A stretch of 64,000 bases of DNA from Saprospiraceae bacterium (GTDB lineage Bacteria; Bacteroidota; Bacteroidia; Chitinophagales; Saprospiraceae), in the NCBI GenBank assembly GCA_016714025.1, contig JADJOB010000001.1, positions 744,001 through 808,000 of the forward strand, read 5' to 3'. The notes below the pieces were generated by a model. It had not been told where the DNA came from. It did not search any database and was given only the letters and a program-made list of their open reading frames with translations. The translations under genes and the position numbers were made by a program. Shown here piece after piece: positions 29,139 to 38,377 of this stretch; within the stretch, counting starts at the first letter, position 1, and every line of letters begins with the position of its first letter.

Positions 29139-32100
29139 ATGGCTTCATCAAAAATACTATCTGGCTCAAAATTCAAATGTTTTTGCATACAGTTGTTCAT
29201 TTGTATATGCTTAATTCAGCATTCAGCATACACCCAGGATGTATTAATTCCGTTTGAGCGGTTTGGAGAATCCAAGGGACTCCCTGCACCTGTTTATAAA
29301 ATCGTACAAGATCATTTTGGGTATATTTGGTTAGGTACACCCGATGGATTAGCCCGATTTGACGGTAAAAATTTTAAAATCTACAATTCCAAATTAGGCG
29401 ACAGCACCAGTATCCCCAATAATATAATAAATGATTTAGTTGTAGATGCCAATAACAGAATCTGGATTGCAACGAATGGTGGCATCTGTTACTATGACTA
29501 TGAAATGGCCCGATTTACAAGAATCAATCTTCCTCAAACTCTGGAAAAATCTGATTTATACAGAGTGCATTGCATTCGGATGGATGCTTTTGGGAGAATT
29601 TGGTTTGCCACTAAAACCGCCGTTCATCGTTTAGGAGATTCATTTCTTGTTGAAGCATCCTATCGCCCATCTGACAAAAATAATTTGGTCATCAAATCAA
29701 TCTATATTGATATCAATGAATATTTGTTTATTGGTACAAATCAAAGTGAAGTTATCCAATATAAACTATGTGCTGATGTTCAAAAAAGTGTAAAAATAGC
29801 TTCAAGACATTCAAAAGAAATTCGTTCTACCACCACACAAAGACTGTTGGTTAAATTAAATGATAGCAGTTTACTGGTCGGATCCTGGTTAGGTGGCTTG
29901 AATCAAATAAACTACAGCGATGTCCAAATGAAAGCAATTCATCTGGATACAAATCAAGATCCGGACATAAAAAGCAATATTGTAACAGGAATTGTGATCC
30001 AAAATGATAGTTGTTGGTGGATTGGAACATTTGGTGCTGGAATATCCTTTTATAACCCTAAAACCAGCAGTTATTATCGAAGTATAAAACATGATCCCGG
30101 AAATAGGTATAGTCTCAGCTCAAATTATATTCATGAATTGTTTAAAGACGAAGCAGGAGCCATTTGGGTTGCTACACAAGATGGTGTAAATAAATATGAT
30201 CCAAGATCACATCAATTTTCAACAATCCAAATCCCTTTACAAAATAATGAAATATCCATTTATCGAAATCCGTATTGCATTGTATCCAATTTACAGGATA
30301 TTCCGGAGCGCAGCCTTTTAATTTCAATACCCGGGTTGGGAATCCTAAATTTTAATCAGCAAACACGTGAATTCAAACAAGTACTAAGCAAATATATTGG
30401 CACCAATGGAATTTTCGGTAATAAGATTTATCAATTAGAATTTATTAATAAAAATGAATTATTAATATTGGAATCAAGCAGGTTGCTTAAATATGATTTT
30501 AGAAAGCAAAGCATGGTTGTATTGAATTCCAGTAAATCCTGTAAATTTGAAAATGCCCGAAAGTTTAAAATTGATAAAAATAAAAACTATTGGATTTGTT
30601 CATCTACTGCCGGAGTTTATAAATTAGACTCAAGCTTTGAACTATGCAAGCATTTATTAAGCAATCCTGATACATCTAATTCATTGCAGGATAATGCTAT
30701 ATTTTGTATACTGGAAGATCACAATGGAACGATTTGGTTTGGATCTCAAAATTCCGGTTTGAGTAAATATGATCCAAAAGATGCACGCTTCACTTATTAT
30801 AAGCATGATAAAAACAATCCACAGTCCCTTCCAGATAATGCAGTTTATGATCTATATGAAGACAATTTAAATTTTATTTGGATTGCAACTGAAAATGGTC
30901 TAGCCCGATTGGATCCTGGCAATCATAAAATGAAAATTATTACAATATCTGAAGGATTGCCCAATAACAATATTAGTTCGATAACGCCGGACAGGCATCA
31001 AAACTTATGGTTAACCACCAATCAAGGAGTTGCAGTTTTAAACGTTTCCAACGGAAGCATTCAGGTTTATGTACAAATGGATGGTCTTGCCACAAATCGA
31101 ATGGATGGTGCCAGTTATACAGGAACTAATGGAAGTATTTATTTTTCTACCAACAGCATGATGAGCTGGAGTCAAACTGGTCAATTTATTAAAAATACAA
31201 TTCCCCCGAAAGTTTACATTAGTAACGTAAAAGTATACGGTGAAGATATTCCGTTACAACGTATAAAAAATAAATTAAAACCAATCCATATTAATTACAG
31301 GCAAAATATATTTACTGCTGAATTTGCTGCATTAAGCTTTACAAATAGTACTAAGAATAAATTTGCCTATACATTAGAGGGTTATGACAATGGATTTATT
31401 TACAGTGGAAATAATTCCATCGCGAATTACTCAAACATACCCGGTGGAACCTACACTTTTAAGGTTAAAGCTACCAATAATGACGGAATTTGGAGTACAG
31501 TCAATGATCCTCTTGAATTGATAGTTCACCCTCCCTTTTGGAAAACAGCCTGGTTTTTAGCACTTTGCTGTATCCTAATTATTGGCCTTGCGTATACCTA
31601 TTATAAAATTAAGATTCAACAGATTTTAAAATTACAGCAATTACGCAATTCCATTGCCAGGGATTTACACGATGAAATCGGGTCAACCTTAAGCAGCATT
31701 CAACTGAATAGTAATTTATTGGAAAAACAATTACCGCAAAATACAAACCAAGTTTCACTATTAAATCGAATTCAATCTGCTTCAAAACAAGCAATTGAAA
31801 TGATGAATGAAATTATCTGGTCAGTCCAACCGAAAAATGATGCACTGGATATGTTATTTATCCGGATGAGACAATACGCATCCGAAATTTTAGAAGCTGC
31901 TGAAATTGCGTTCAAATTTGAAGTTTTGGAATTCACTGGCATCGTTGATTTACCCCTGGATAAAAGAAAAGATTTGCTAATGATATTTAAGGAAGCAATA
32001 AACAATTTAGCTAAATATTCCAGTGCAAGTATGGCTCACATAGAAATTTCAGTAAACAAAAAACAATTTGGAATGACAATTTCAGACAATGGACAAGGCT

Positions 32101-32240
32101 TTAACCCTTTTGAACTAAGCACCGGTAATGGAATAAAAAATATGAAGGAACGTTCAGAACGATTAAACGCTAAAATTTCTATCGATTCAACTCCCGGGCT
32201 TGGAACCACTATAAAACTAACGATTCCCTTAATCACATGA
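29139..32240 (+). CDS. Two-component-propeller sensor histidine kinase (HisKA_3)
   Basis: A 1,033-residue membrane sensor. After a signal-type helix (about 13-30), many Reg_prop repeats (GYIWLGTPDGLARFDGK, GAIWVATQDGVNKYDP, GTIWFGSQNSGLSKYDP) build two seven-bladed propellers in the periplasm (about 40-700). A Y_Y_Y domain (about 730-795), one membrane helix (about 800-822), a HisKA_3 dimerisation helix with phospho-accepting His in ARDLHDEIGSTLSS (about 844) and an HATPase domain (FKEAINNLAKYS; DNGQGFNP; GNGIKNMKERS) follow. Most similar sensors bind polysaccharide fragments, but those usually carry AraC outputs; here the partner is the NarL-type regulator 54 bases downstream. The ligand is unknown. 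Confidence 0.93.
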   Translation: MASSKILSGSKFKCFCIQLFICICLIQHSAYTQDVLIPFERFGESKGLPAPVYKIVQDHFGYIWLGTPDGLARFDGKNFKIYNSKLGDSTSIPNNIINDLVVDANNRIWIATNGGICYYDYEMARFTRINLPQTLEKSDLYRVHCIRMDAFGRIWFATKTAVHRLGDSFLVEASYRPSDKNNLVIKSIYIDINEYLFIGTNQSEVIQYKLCADVQKSVKIASRHSKEIRSTTTQRLLVKLNDSSLLVGSWLGGLNQINYSDVQMKAIHLDTNQDPDIKSNIVTGIVIQNDSCWWIGTFGAGISFYNPKTSSYYRSIKHDPGNRYSLSSNYIHELFKDEAGAIWVATQDGVNKYDPRSHQFSTIQIPLQNNEISIYRNPYCIVSNLQDIPERSLLISIPGLGILNFNQQTREFKQVLSKYIGTNGIFGNKIYQLEFINKNELLILESSRLLKYDFRKQSMVVLNSSKSCKFENARKFKIDKNKNYWICSSTAGVYKLDSSFELCKHLLSNPDTSNSLQDNAIFCILEDHNGTIWFGSQNSGLSKYDPKDARFTYYKHDKNNPQSLPDNAVYDLYEDNLNFIWIATENGLARLDPGNHKMKIITISEGLPNNNISSITPDRHQNLWLTTNQGVAVLNVSNGSIQVYVQMDGLATNRMDGASYTGTNGSIYFSTNSMMSWSQTGQFIKNTIPPKVYISNVKVYGEDIPLQRIKNKLKPIHINYRQNIFTAEFAALSFTNSTKNKFAYTLEGYDNGFIYSGNNSIANYSNIPGGTYTFKVKATNNDGIWSTVNDPLELIVHPPFWKTAWFLALCCILIIGLAYTYYKIKIQQILKLQQLRNSIARDLHDEIGSTLSSIQLNSNLLEKQLPQNTNQVSLLNRIQSASKQAIEMMNEIIWSVQPKNDALDMLFIRMRQYASEILEAAEIAFKFEVLEFTGIVDLPLDKRKDLLMIFKEAINNLAKYSSASMAHIEISVNKKQFGMTISDNGQGFNPFELSTGNGIKNMKERSERLNAKISIDSTPGLGTTIKLTIPLIT

Positions 32241-32294
32241 TTATGGGATTTAAATCTGGCATTAACTATCTATCTTTATTCAATCGATTGACTT

Positions 32295-32933
32295 ATGCAA
32301 CCCATCACACTTGTTATTTATGAAGACAATGCATTCTTGCGGACCAGTTTGCAAGATAGCCTTGCTCTTCTTGATGACATGCAGGTAGTTGGTGCGTTTG
32401 AAAATTGCAATGAAGTGGTTGAACAAATTAAATCATTAAGGCCGAATGTTGTACTTATGGACATTGGGATGCCAGGGATTAATGGCTTGGAAGGACTCAA
32501 ATTGATCCGGAAAAATATTCCGGGTACTTTAGTAATGATGTTGACCGTATTTGAAGACAATGACAATATTTTTGAAGCAATATGCCACGGTGCTTCAGGA
32601 TATTTACTTAAAAGTGCGTCAACACAGAAAATCGTTGAATCTATCAGGGATCTAGCAAGCGGTGGAGCTCCGATGACGCCTTCGATTGCAAAAAAAGTAT
32701 TGACCTTGTTTCATAAGCTAACAATACCTGCTGAAGATCAATATGGACTCAGTCAACGTGAAAAAGAAGTATTGGATTTGCTAACATCCGGTTTTAGCTA
32801 TAAAATGATTGCTGAAAAGTGCTTTATTTCTCTGGAAACGGTTCGATCACATATTAAAAAAATTTATGAGAAACTTCAGGTACATTCCGCGACCGAAGCT
32901 GCTTCAAAAATCTCGATGAAAAAATATACTTAG
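32295..32933 (+). CDS. NarL/FixJ-type response regulator
   Basis: A 212-residue regulator: receiver domain (residues about 4-120) with acidic pocket E10-D11, phospho-acceptor D56 in VLMDIGMPG and conserved Lys in LLKSAS, then a LuxR-type helix-turn-helix (about 150-205: LSQREKEVLDLLTSGFSYK, SLETVRSHIKKIYEKL). It is the obvious partner of the sensor kinase directly upstream. Target genes are not evident. Confidence 0.95.
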   Translation: MQPITLVIYEDNAFLRTSLQDSLALLDDMQVVGAFENCNEVVEQIKSLRPNVVLMDIGMPGINGLEGLKLIRKNIPGTLVMMLTVFEDNDNIFEAICHGASGYLLKSASTQKIVESIRDLASGGAPMTPSIAKKVLTLFHKLTIPAEDQYGLSQREKEVLDLLTSGFSYKMIAEKCFISLETVRSHIKKIYEKLQVHSATEAASKISMKKYT

Positions 32934-33017
32934 TTAATTTCACATAATTATGGGATTGTAATATAGCCTAAAATTTTACAATATTTGCATAAATTATAAA
33001 AACTAAAAAACACCAAT

Positions 33018-33314
33018 ATGTATATAGCAAGAGACACATTTCACATTCATTTTGGGGCCTTTAAAAATGTGCTGCCAGGTTTAAGGGCAGCTATAAGCCA
33101 AAATTTATTTCCAGTGGCCGGAACAAAAATTCTAACCGACTTTACAGGTGAATCGTACCGGATAATTATTGAAATGCAATTCAATTCCTTAGCAGAGTAT
33201 GAAAACATGTTAGTCAACGGAATGAAAAATCCAGCATGGCAAGCCTGGTATGAGGGATTTAAACCTCATGTTAAAAGTTCGAATCGCGAATTGCTTAAAC
33301 TAATTGAAATGTAA
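33018..33314 (+). CDS. Small dimeric alpha-beta barrel protein (NIPSNAP-like)
   Basis: A 98-residue protein with the pattern of a ferredoxin-like dimeric alpha-beta barrel: strand (DTFHIHFGAF), helix, strand (YRIIIEMQFNSLAEYENML), helix and the W-x-x-W-style segment NPAWQAWYEGFKPHV. NIPSNAP and similar stress-response barrels look like this. No catalytic residues can be assigned. Stands alone on the plus strand. Confidence 0.6.
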   Translation: MYIARDTFHIHFGAFKNVLPGLRAAISQNLFPVAGTKILTDFTGESYRIIIEMQFNSLAEYENMLVNGMKNPAWQAWYEGFKPHVKSSNRELLKLIEM

Positions 33315-33422
33315 ACTAGCTCATTGGAAGCGAAGCGAATTTAAAAGATACATTGGTTTATGAAGTAATAGAATTTTGAAGTAATTCAAGACAATTTAAA
33401 ACTAAAATAAAAACAATTTTAT

Positions 33423-33812
33423 ATGAAAATAATTCAATTAATCTGTCTGGTAATTTTATCGAGCTTTATCGCATGTGTTCAAAACACTAATAAAAATCTG
33501 GATGGAAACTCATATCAAATTAGTGCATGGGATATCAATCATCCTGAAAAACAAGATCCGGATATTGTTGTATTTAAAAACAATACGATGGATTCTGAAA
33601 GCTGCCATCAATATGGATTCTCGGCCAGTCCTTACCAGTGCACTTATAAAGATGGAATTTACAGCTTTAGCTCAACCACAAAAAGCAGTACGGAAGGAGA
33701 AATGCAGTTTACCGGCACAGTTAAAGATCATGAAATTTCTGGTAGCTTTATTTGGAAAAAAGCTGGACAAGCTGATATCCATTATGCTTTTAAAGGAAAT
33801 TTAAAAAATTAA
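33423..33812 (+). CDS. Small lipoprotein of unknown function
   Basis: A 129-residue protein with a lipoprotein signal peptide (MKIIQLICLVILSSFIAC, lipobox Cys 18) and a small beta-rich domain with two cysteines (ESCHQYGFSASPYQC) that may form a disulphide. The pattern TGTVKDHEISGSFIWKK suggests a lipocalin- or META-like small barrel, but I cannot name the family. Confidence 0.62.
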   Translation: MKIIQLICLVILSSFIACVQNTNKNLDGNSYQISAWDINHPEKQDPDIVVFKNNTMDSESCHQYGFSASPYQCTYKDGIYSFSSTTKSSTEGEMQFTGTVKDHEISGSFIWKKAGQADIHYAFKGNLKN

Positions 33813-34078
33813 AGGGAAGCGTTATTTCGCCCTTGAATAGAAATCCTGTAGCAACTCATAAGGCTCATAAAAACTCTATTCGTTGCTGCTCATATTTTTT
33901 ATTGGTCGGATTGTCTTCTTACAAGTTATTTCTCAATTCAAATCCCAAGAACCATTCTGGGATCAGCATTAAGAAGGATAAGTATACTTTGATTTACAGG
34001 ATTAATATATCCTTTCAACCGGTTGATGAATTTGTATTTAGATTTTAAAGTGCATTCTTTCCAAATGAAAAAGAAGAT

Positions 34079-34996
34079 TTATAATTTCTTATTTACTGCA
34101 AGCATGGATGCAAAAATTGACAAGGATAAAATGGCCAAGATCACCAATAAGGAATAGAGCGGATCAATTTTATAATAATCTGATACCAACATCTTCGTTC
34201 CAACATAGGTTAATATTGCTGCCAAACCATATTTTAAATAAATAAAGTATTTTGAAATTGCAGATATCGCAAAGAATAGCGAACGCAATCCTAAAATAGC
34301 AAACACATTTGAAGTAAATACAATAAATGGATCGGACGTAATGGCTAAAATGGCTGGAATACTATCTACAGCAAAAATCAAATCTGAAACCTCAATAAAT
34401 ATAAGAACTATCATCATTGGTGTTGCTACCAATACCCCATTTTCACGAATGAAAAATTTATCTTTATGATAAGTGTCCGTAATTCTAAAATATCTTTTAA
34501 ATAATCTGATGACCGGGTTTGAATCTGGTTTAATTGAAATTTCATCCTGAAATGCTAATCGAATGCCCGTGATGACTAAAAAACCTCCAAAAACAAAAAT
34601 GATCCAATGAAATTTTTCAATCAAAAGGATGCCTGAAAGTATAAATGTTATACGCATCAACATGGCACCCAAAATGCCCCAAAACAAGATTTTATGTTGA
34701 TATTTTGGGGGGACTTTAAAGTAAGAAAAAATCAACATAAAGACAAACACATTATCAATTGATAATGACTCTTCAATCAGGTACCCAGTGAGAAACTGGA
34801 GTGCCTTTTCACTCCCCATGAAGTGGTAGATTCCTATATTAAATATCAAAGCCAGACTGACCCAAAACATGGTCCACATCAAGGCTTCTTTTAATTTAAT
34901 TTCGTGATTTTCTTTGTGGAAAACGCCTAAATCCAAGGCTAACATCAAAATAATAAATAGGACGAATCCACCCCATAACCAAATTTCATTAGTCAT
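34079..34996 (-). CDS. TerC/Alx-family membrane protein
   Basis: A 305-residue membrane protein of the TerC family with about nine helices. The two family motifs are present: EESLSIDNVFVF (about residues 76-87, acidic metal-binding face) and FIEVSDLIFAVDSIPA (about 200-215). Known relatives (Alx, MeeF/MeeY) export manganese or help load secreted enzymes with metal. I looked for a yybP-ykoY manganese riboswitch upstream and saw none. It is convergent with the small lipoprotein and divergent from the haloperoxidase. Confidence 0.92.
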   Translation of the reverse strand: MTNEIWLWGGFVLFIILMLALDLGVFHKENHEIKLKEALMWTMFWVSLALIFNIGIYHFMGSEKALQFLTGYLIEESLSIDNVFVFMLIFSYFKVPPKYQHKILFWGILGAMLMRITFILSGILLIEKFHWIIFVFGGFLVITGIRLAFQDEISIKPDSNPVIRLFKRYFRITDTYHKDKFFIRENGVLVATPMMIVLIFIEVSDLIFAVDSIPAILAITSDPFIVFTSNVFAILGLRSLFFAISAISKYFIYLKYGLAAILTYVGTKMLVSDYYKIDPLYSLLVILAILSLSIFASMLAVNKKL

Positions 34997-35267
34997 ATAT
35001 TAGCTTGATTTTATACGATTAGTATACCGAAAGAAATAACACTGCCTGGTATTTTAAGTTTAGATCCCTTAATCCAAAATGATAGTTACTATCTATTTAT
35101 AAGCCGAAATTAGGTCTAAAAGTTCCCAAGAAATCACAAACATAATCTTTCCTTGTGAATGCCATTTCGAATCCACTATAAATAATTTTGGTTAAAGCTA
35201 TTAGCCCAATTCATTTTAAGACTAAAATAACCGGTTAAAAAAAAATAATACTAAAATTCAAATTATT

Positions 35268-35275
35268 TATATTTG
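35268..35275 (+). promoter_or_regulatory. -7 box TATATTTG for the haloperoxidase-like gene
   Basis: Perfect TAnnTTTG match. It ends only 8 bases before ATG 35284, which would make that start leaderless; the in-frame ATG at 35293 leaves a short leader. Confidence 0.4.
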
Positions 35276-35283
35276 GTAAAATT

Positions 35284-36630
35284 ATGTATAGGATGAAACG
35301 CATATTTTTATTTACTATCGTCCTACTTTTAGGACTTCTGCAATCTTGCAATGAAGATTTGGCAGAACCGGAAATAAACTATAAAACCTCCGATTTTCCT
35401 GCAGATGTTGCCATCGAATGGATCAATTTGGAACGAACACTGGTTAAAACCACTCCTGGCTTTTCACCACCCGTGGCTGCGAGGTCATATGGGTATGCTG
35501 CGCTGGCTCTATATGAATCGGTCGTAGCTGGTATCCGTGAAAATCGCTCTTACCTGGGCTTAATTTCAGAATATAACAACCCGGGATTTAAGATTGAAAA
35601 TGGAAAAACTTACCATTGGGAATTGGTAGCTAATTCGTGCATGGCCGACATGATGCGTAATCTATTTAAAACCAGTTCAGCTTCAAATAAAGATTTAATA
35701 GATCAACTGGAGCAAAAATACATATCAAAAAACATATCTAATGATTCAGTTACCATAAACCGATCCATCCAATTTGGCAAAAAAGTAGCTGAAGCCATTT
35801 ATAGTTATGCCAAATCAGACGGCAAGGAGGAAGCGTACGCAAACAATTTCCCAGACTATACGATTCCCAGCGGTCCTGATAAATGGGAGCCAACGTCCCC
35901 AACCAACCTAATACCATTACAAGCTTATTGGGGTTCCGTTAGACCCTTTTTAGCTCCCGATGCAGATAATAGTTTGATACAAAATTTTCCTCCTTTAAGC
36001 TTTTCAATTGATTCTAAAAGTCTATTTTATTTGCAGGCACAGGAAGTTTATATCTATAGTTTAAATTTAGATGCTGAAGCTATTAAAATTGCAAAATTCT
36101 GGAGTGATGACCCAGGGATAACCGCAACGCCTCCTGGACATTCCATGTCAATTGCAGCCATTATTTTGAATAATGAAAATGCTAATTTAGCTGAAGCTGC
36201 TGAAGTTTTTTCCAAAATTGGACTAGCTGTGCATGATGCATTTATATCTTGTTGGAAATCTAAATACATTTACAATTTACTCAGACCTGTAAGCTATATT
36301 AAAAAATATATAGATCCTAATTTTACTACTTTATTAAGTACTCCACCCTTTCCAGAGCATACAAGCGGTCATTCGGTGCAAACTGCTGCTGCTATGACTG
36401 TTTTAGAATCCTACTATGGTTCAAATTATAGCTTTACAGACATTACACATCAGGACCGATCAGATATAGACGGCAGTCCGAGAAATTTTACATCTTTTAA
36501 AGCCTGTGCTGCAGAAGCTGCAATTTCAAGATTATATGGTGGCATTCATTACAGGCATGCAATCGATAAAGGGATTGAACAAGGGACTATTATTGGAAAT
36601 AATATTGCACGAATTAATTTAAAAAAATAA
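35284..36630 (+). CDS. Vanadium haloperoxidase-like PAP2 lipoprotein
   Basis: A 448-residue lipoprotein (lipobox LLQSC at about residue 22) of the vanadium-dependent haloperoxidase/PAP2 superfamily. All vanadate-pocket motifs are present: KYIYNLLRP (K-x6-RP, about 330), HTSGHSV (in place of PSGH, about 360) and SRLYGGIHYRHAID (SR-x5-H, about 415). Known bacterial relatives are haloperoxidases or acid phosphatases; the sequence does not tell which. The start could also be ATG 35293. It is a paralogue of the protein at 57249. Confidence 0.87.
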   Translation: MYRMKRIFLFTIVLLLGLLQSCNEDLAEPEINYKTSDFPADVAIEWINLERTLVKTTPGFSPPVAARSYGYAALALYESVVAGIRENRSYLGLISEYNNPGFKIENGKTYHWELVANSCMADMMRNLFKTSSASNKDLIDQLEQKYISKNISNDSVTINRSIQFGKKVAEAIYSYAKSDGKEEAYANNFPDYTIPSGPDKWEPTSPTNLIPLQAYWGSVRPFLAPDADNSLIQNFPPLSFSIDSKSLFYLQAQEVYIYSLNLDAEAIKIAKFWSDDPGITATPPGHSMSIAAIILNNENANLAEAAEVFSKIGLAVHDAFISCWKSKYIYNLLRPVSYIKKYIDPNFTTLLSTPPFPEHTSGHSVQTAAAMTVLESYYGSNYSFTDITHQDRSDIDGSPRNFTSFKACAAEAAISRLYGGIHYRHAIDKGIEQGTIIGNNIARINLKK

Positions 36631-36711
36631 ACTTAGCTCATTCTGACTTATAAATAATATTATAATAGGAGCGTCGAATTTTCCTTTAGAAATTCTAGAA
36701 AGGATTTTGTT

Positions 36712-37179
36712 TTAATTAATAGTATACTTATTCAAACCTGCATAATAAATCAATCGCCAACCGCTAGATGAGTTTGCAAATCTACGGATGATGGTTAAGC
36801 CATATTTCATCTCTGTAATTCGCTCTTCAATAATGATACCTCCTAATTCTAAATACACGATGGTATTTGACTTTGAATCAAATAATTTATGAATTATCCA
36901 TTGGTCAGCTGTATAATAAAATGGATTTACTTGCACATCTTCAGGATCTGCATGATCCGGAAGACCCTCTAAAGGAAAAACAATATGTTCCATTTGAAAC
37001 AAGCTGTCTTCATGAAATTTAATATAAAATGTCCTAAAGGATTCCGGAAGTTGTTCAAATTGAGTTTGTCCCGCTATCGACTGTACCGGACTATCAATAG
37101 ATCGAGTCGGATTGTTTTTACAGGAGAATAATAAGACTCCTGATAAAACTATGACATATAAATCAAACTTCCTGAGCAA
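36712..37179 (-). CDS. DUF4348-like lipoprotein
   Basis: A lipoprotein of about 156 residues. I start at TTG 37179 because MLRKFDLYVIVLSGVLLFSC is a perfect lipoprotein signal and overlaps the upstream gene by only 17 bases; the ATG at 37233 would overlap by 71. The soluble part has alternating aromatic residues (FYIKFHEDSLFQMEHIVFPL, YTADQWIIHKLF) as in DUF4348, a Bacteroidota family of unknown role. Last gene of an eight-gene minus-strand run. Confidence 0.72.
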   Translation of the reverse strand: MLRKFDLYVIVLSGVLLFSCKNNPTRSIDSPVQSIAGQTQFEQLPESFRTFYIKFHEDSLFQMEHIVFPLEGLPDHADPEDVQVNPFYYTADQWIIHKLFDSKSNTIVYLELGGIIIEERITEMKYGLTIIRRFANSSSGWRLIYYAGLNKYTIN

Positions 37180-37798
37180 GTGACCAGCACATGTCGGAGT
37201 ATAATTGAGAATAGATTTCATAATGTGTTTCAATTTGATTATTAATCAAGCGCGCGTTTGTTTTTTGAATTCCTTCTTTTGGTTGGATTGCGTCGATTGC
37301 TATCTGTTTATTAAAATGAATCCCCTTTTGGCCGTAGGCTTTATAAACGGCTTCTTTGACGGTCCAGGCACAGGTTAAACTTTGAATTGTTTCGAACGAT
37401 TTTAATGCAGCAGATTCTTGCTTGCTTAAAAATCTTTGTGCAACTCTGAATATCTTTTCTGAATAACATTGCAAATCGAATCCAATGGTTTTTTTTGATA
37501 AGGCAACGGCTGTAAAGTTTGATGAATGAGAAATAGAAATGTGTTGTTGTTTACTTTTTAGATAAATTTTCCCAGCCTCATTCTTATATAAATGACTATC
37601 AAGTATTCCGGCAACATGAAAAATCAAAAACCGGGAAGCGAGATATTCTAATCGTTTAGAAGGATGGATGGTATCCAACCAATTGATTTGTCTTTCTTCC
37701 CAAAAAACTTCATTTAAGAAAAATGTTGCAGGCTCCTCAATTTTCCAAATATAAATATCTGCTTCATTTATAGTTTTTATATGTTGAAAAATAGGCAT
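37163..37798 (-). CDS. 4'-phosphopantetheinyl transferase (Sfp type)
   Basis: A 211-residue enzyme that moves phosphopantetheine from CoA to a serine of carrier proteins. The family motifs are IGFDLQCYSEK (magnesium Asp) and WTVKEAVYKAYG (K-E-A-x-x-K) in the C-terminal half. ATG 37798 was chosen over TTG 37831; it leaves 17 bases after the upstream gene. Whether its target is the fatty acid ACP or another carrier protein cannot be told; no polyketide or peptide synthetase is in the window. Confidence 0.9.
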   Translation of the reverse strand: MPIFQHIKTINEADIYIWKIEEPATFFLNEVFWEERQINWLDTIHPSKRLEYLASRFLIFHVAGILDSHLYKNEAGKIYLKSKQQHISISHSSNFTAVALSKKTIGFDLQCYSEKIFRVAQRFLSKQESAALKSFETIQSLTCAWTVKEAVYKAYGQKGIHFNKQIAIDAIQPKEGIQKTNARLINNQIETHYEIYSQLYSDMCWSLAQEV

Positions 37799-37815
37799 TA
37801 TGAATTCAATCAAAC

Positions 37816-38367
37816 TTATACCGTTCCCCAACTAAATGACTTTGTATCCAATCCAATTAATTCCAATGCCCGATTGCTGACAGTAGCTGCCAGTGCATCC
37901 ATGGATTCTGGTTTAGAATAAAAGGATGGAATTGCAGGACAAATCAAACCACCGGCCAAGGTAACAGATCGCATATTTTCGATATGAATTAAACTTAAGG
38001 GACTTTCTCTAAAAACAAGAACCAGTTTTTTCCTTTCTTTGAGCATCACATCTGCAGACCTGCTGATTAAATCATCAGACAATCCATTTGCAATTCTTCC
38101 AAGCTGGCCAGCAGAACAAGGACAAATAATCATTGCATCGTATTTTCCTGAACCACTTGCAAATGGTGCTGAATAATCATCATTTTCAAATCTCTGAAAA
38201 GGATATTTTCCAAGCGGATAATTTTCGTTTTCCAATTCCCAATTAAAGCTTGCATTTTTACTCAGTACCATTGAAATTTCCATTGCTGGCATTTCCATTA
38301 ATTTGTCGAGCAACAATCTTGCATAAATTGAACCACTTGCTCCTCCAATTGCGACTACTAATTTCAT
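37816..38367 (-). CDS. ubiX: UbiX-family flavin prenyltransferase
   Basis: A 183-residue flavoprotein with MKLVVAIGGASGSIYARLL at the N-terminus and CPCSAGQLGRIANGLSDDLISR (about 95-115), the UbiX/Pad1 pattern. It attaches a dimethylallyl group to FMN to make the prenylated flavin used by UbiD decarboxylases. Start ATG 38367 (10 bases after folC) rather than GTG 38391. No ubiD lies in the window. The symbol is a family name; a role in quinone biosynthesis is inferred. Confidence 0.9.
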   Translation of the reverse strand: MKLVVAIGGASGSIYARLLLDKLMEMPAMEISMVLSKNASFNWELENENYPLGKYPFQRFENDDYSAPFASGSGKYDAMIICPCSAGQLGRIANGLSDDLISRSADVMLKERKKLVLVFRESPLSLIHIENMRSVTLAGGLICPAIPSFYSKPESMDALAATVSNRALELIGLDTKSFSWGTV

Positions 38368-38377
38368 ATCAATCAAT

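Noticed and set aside
33833..34048. Plus-strand 71-codon frame behind the lipoprotein
   Set aside because: No signal peptide or family pattern, no promoter box and atypical composition; more likely the 3' non-coding gap between convergent genes.
34997..35283. Manganese riboswitch (yybP-ykoY) upstream of the TerC gene
   Set aside because: Expected because of the gene family, but no matching conserved loops or GC-rich stems were found.
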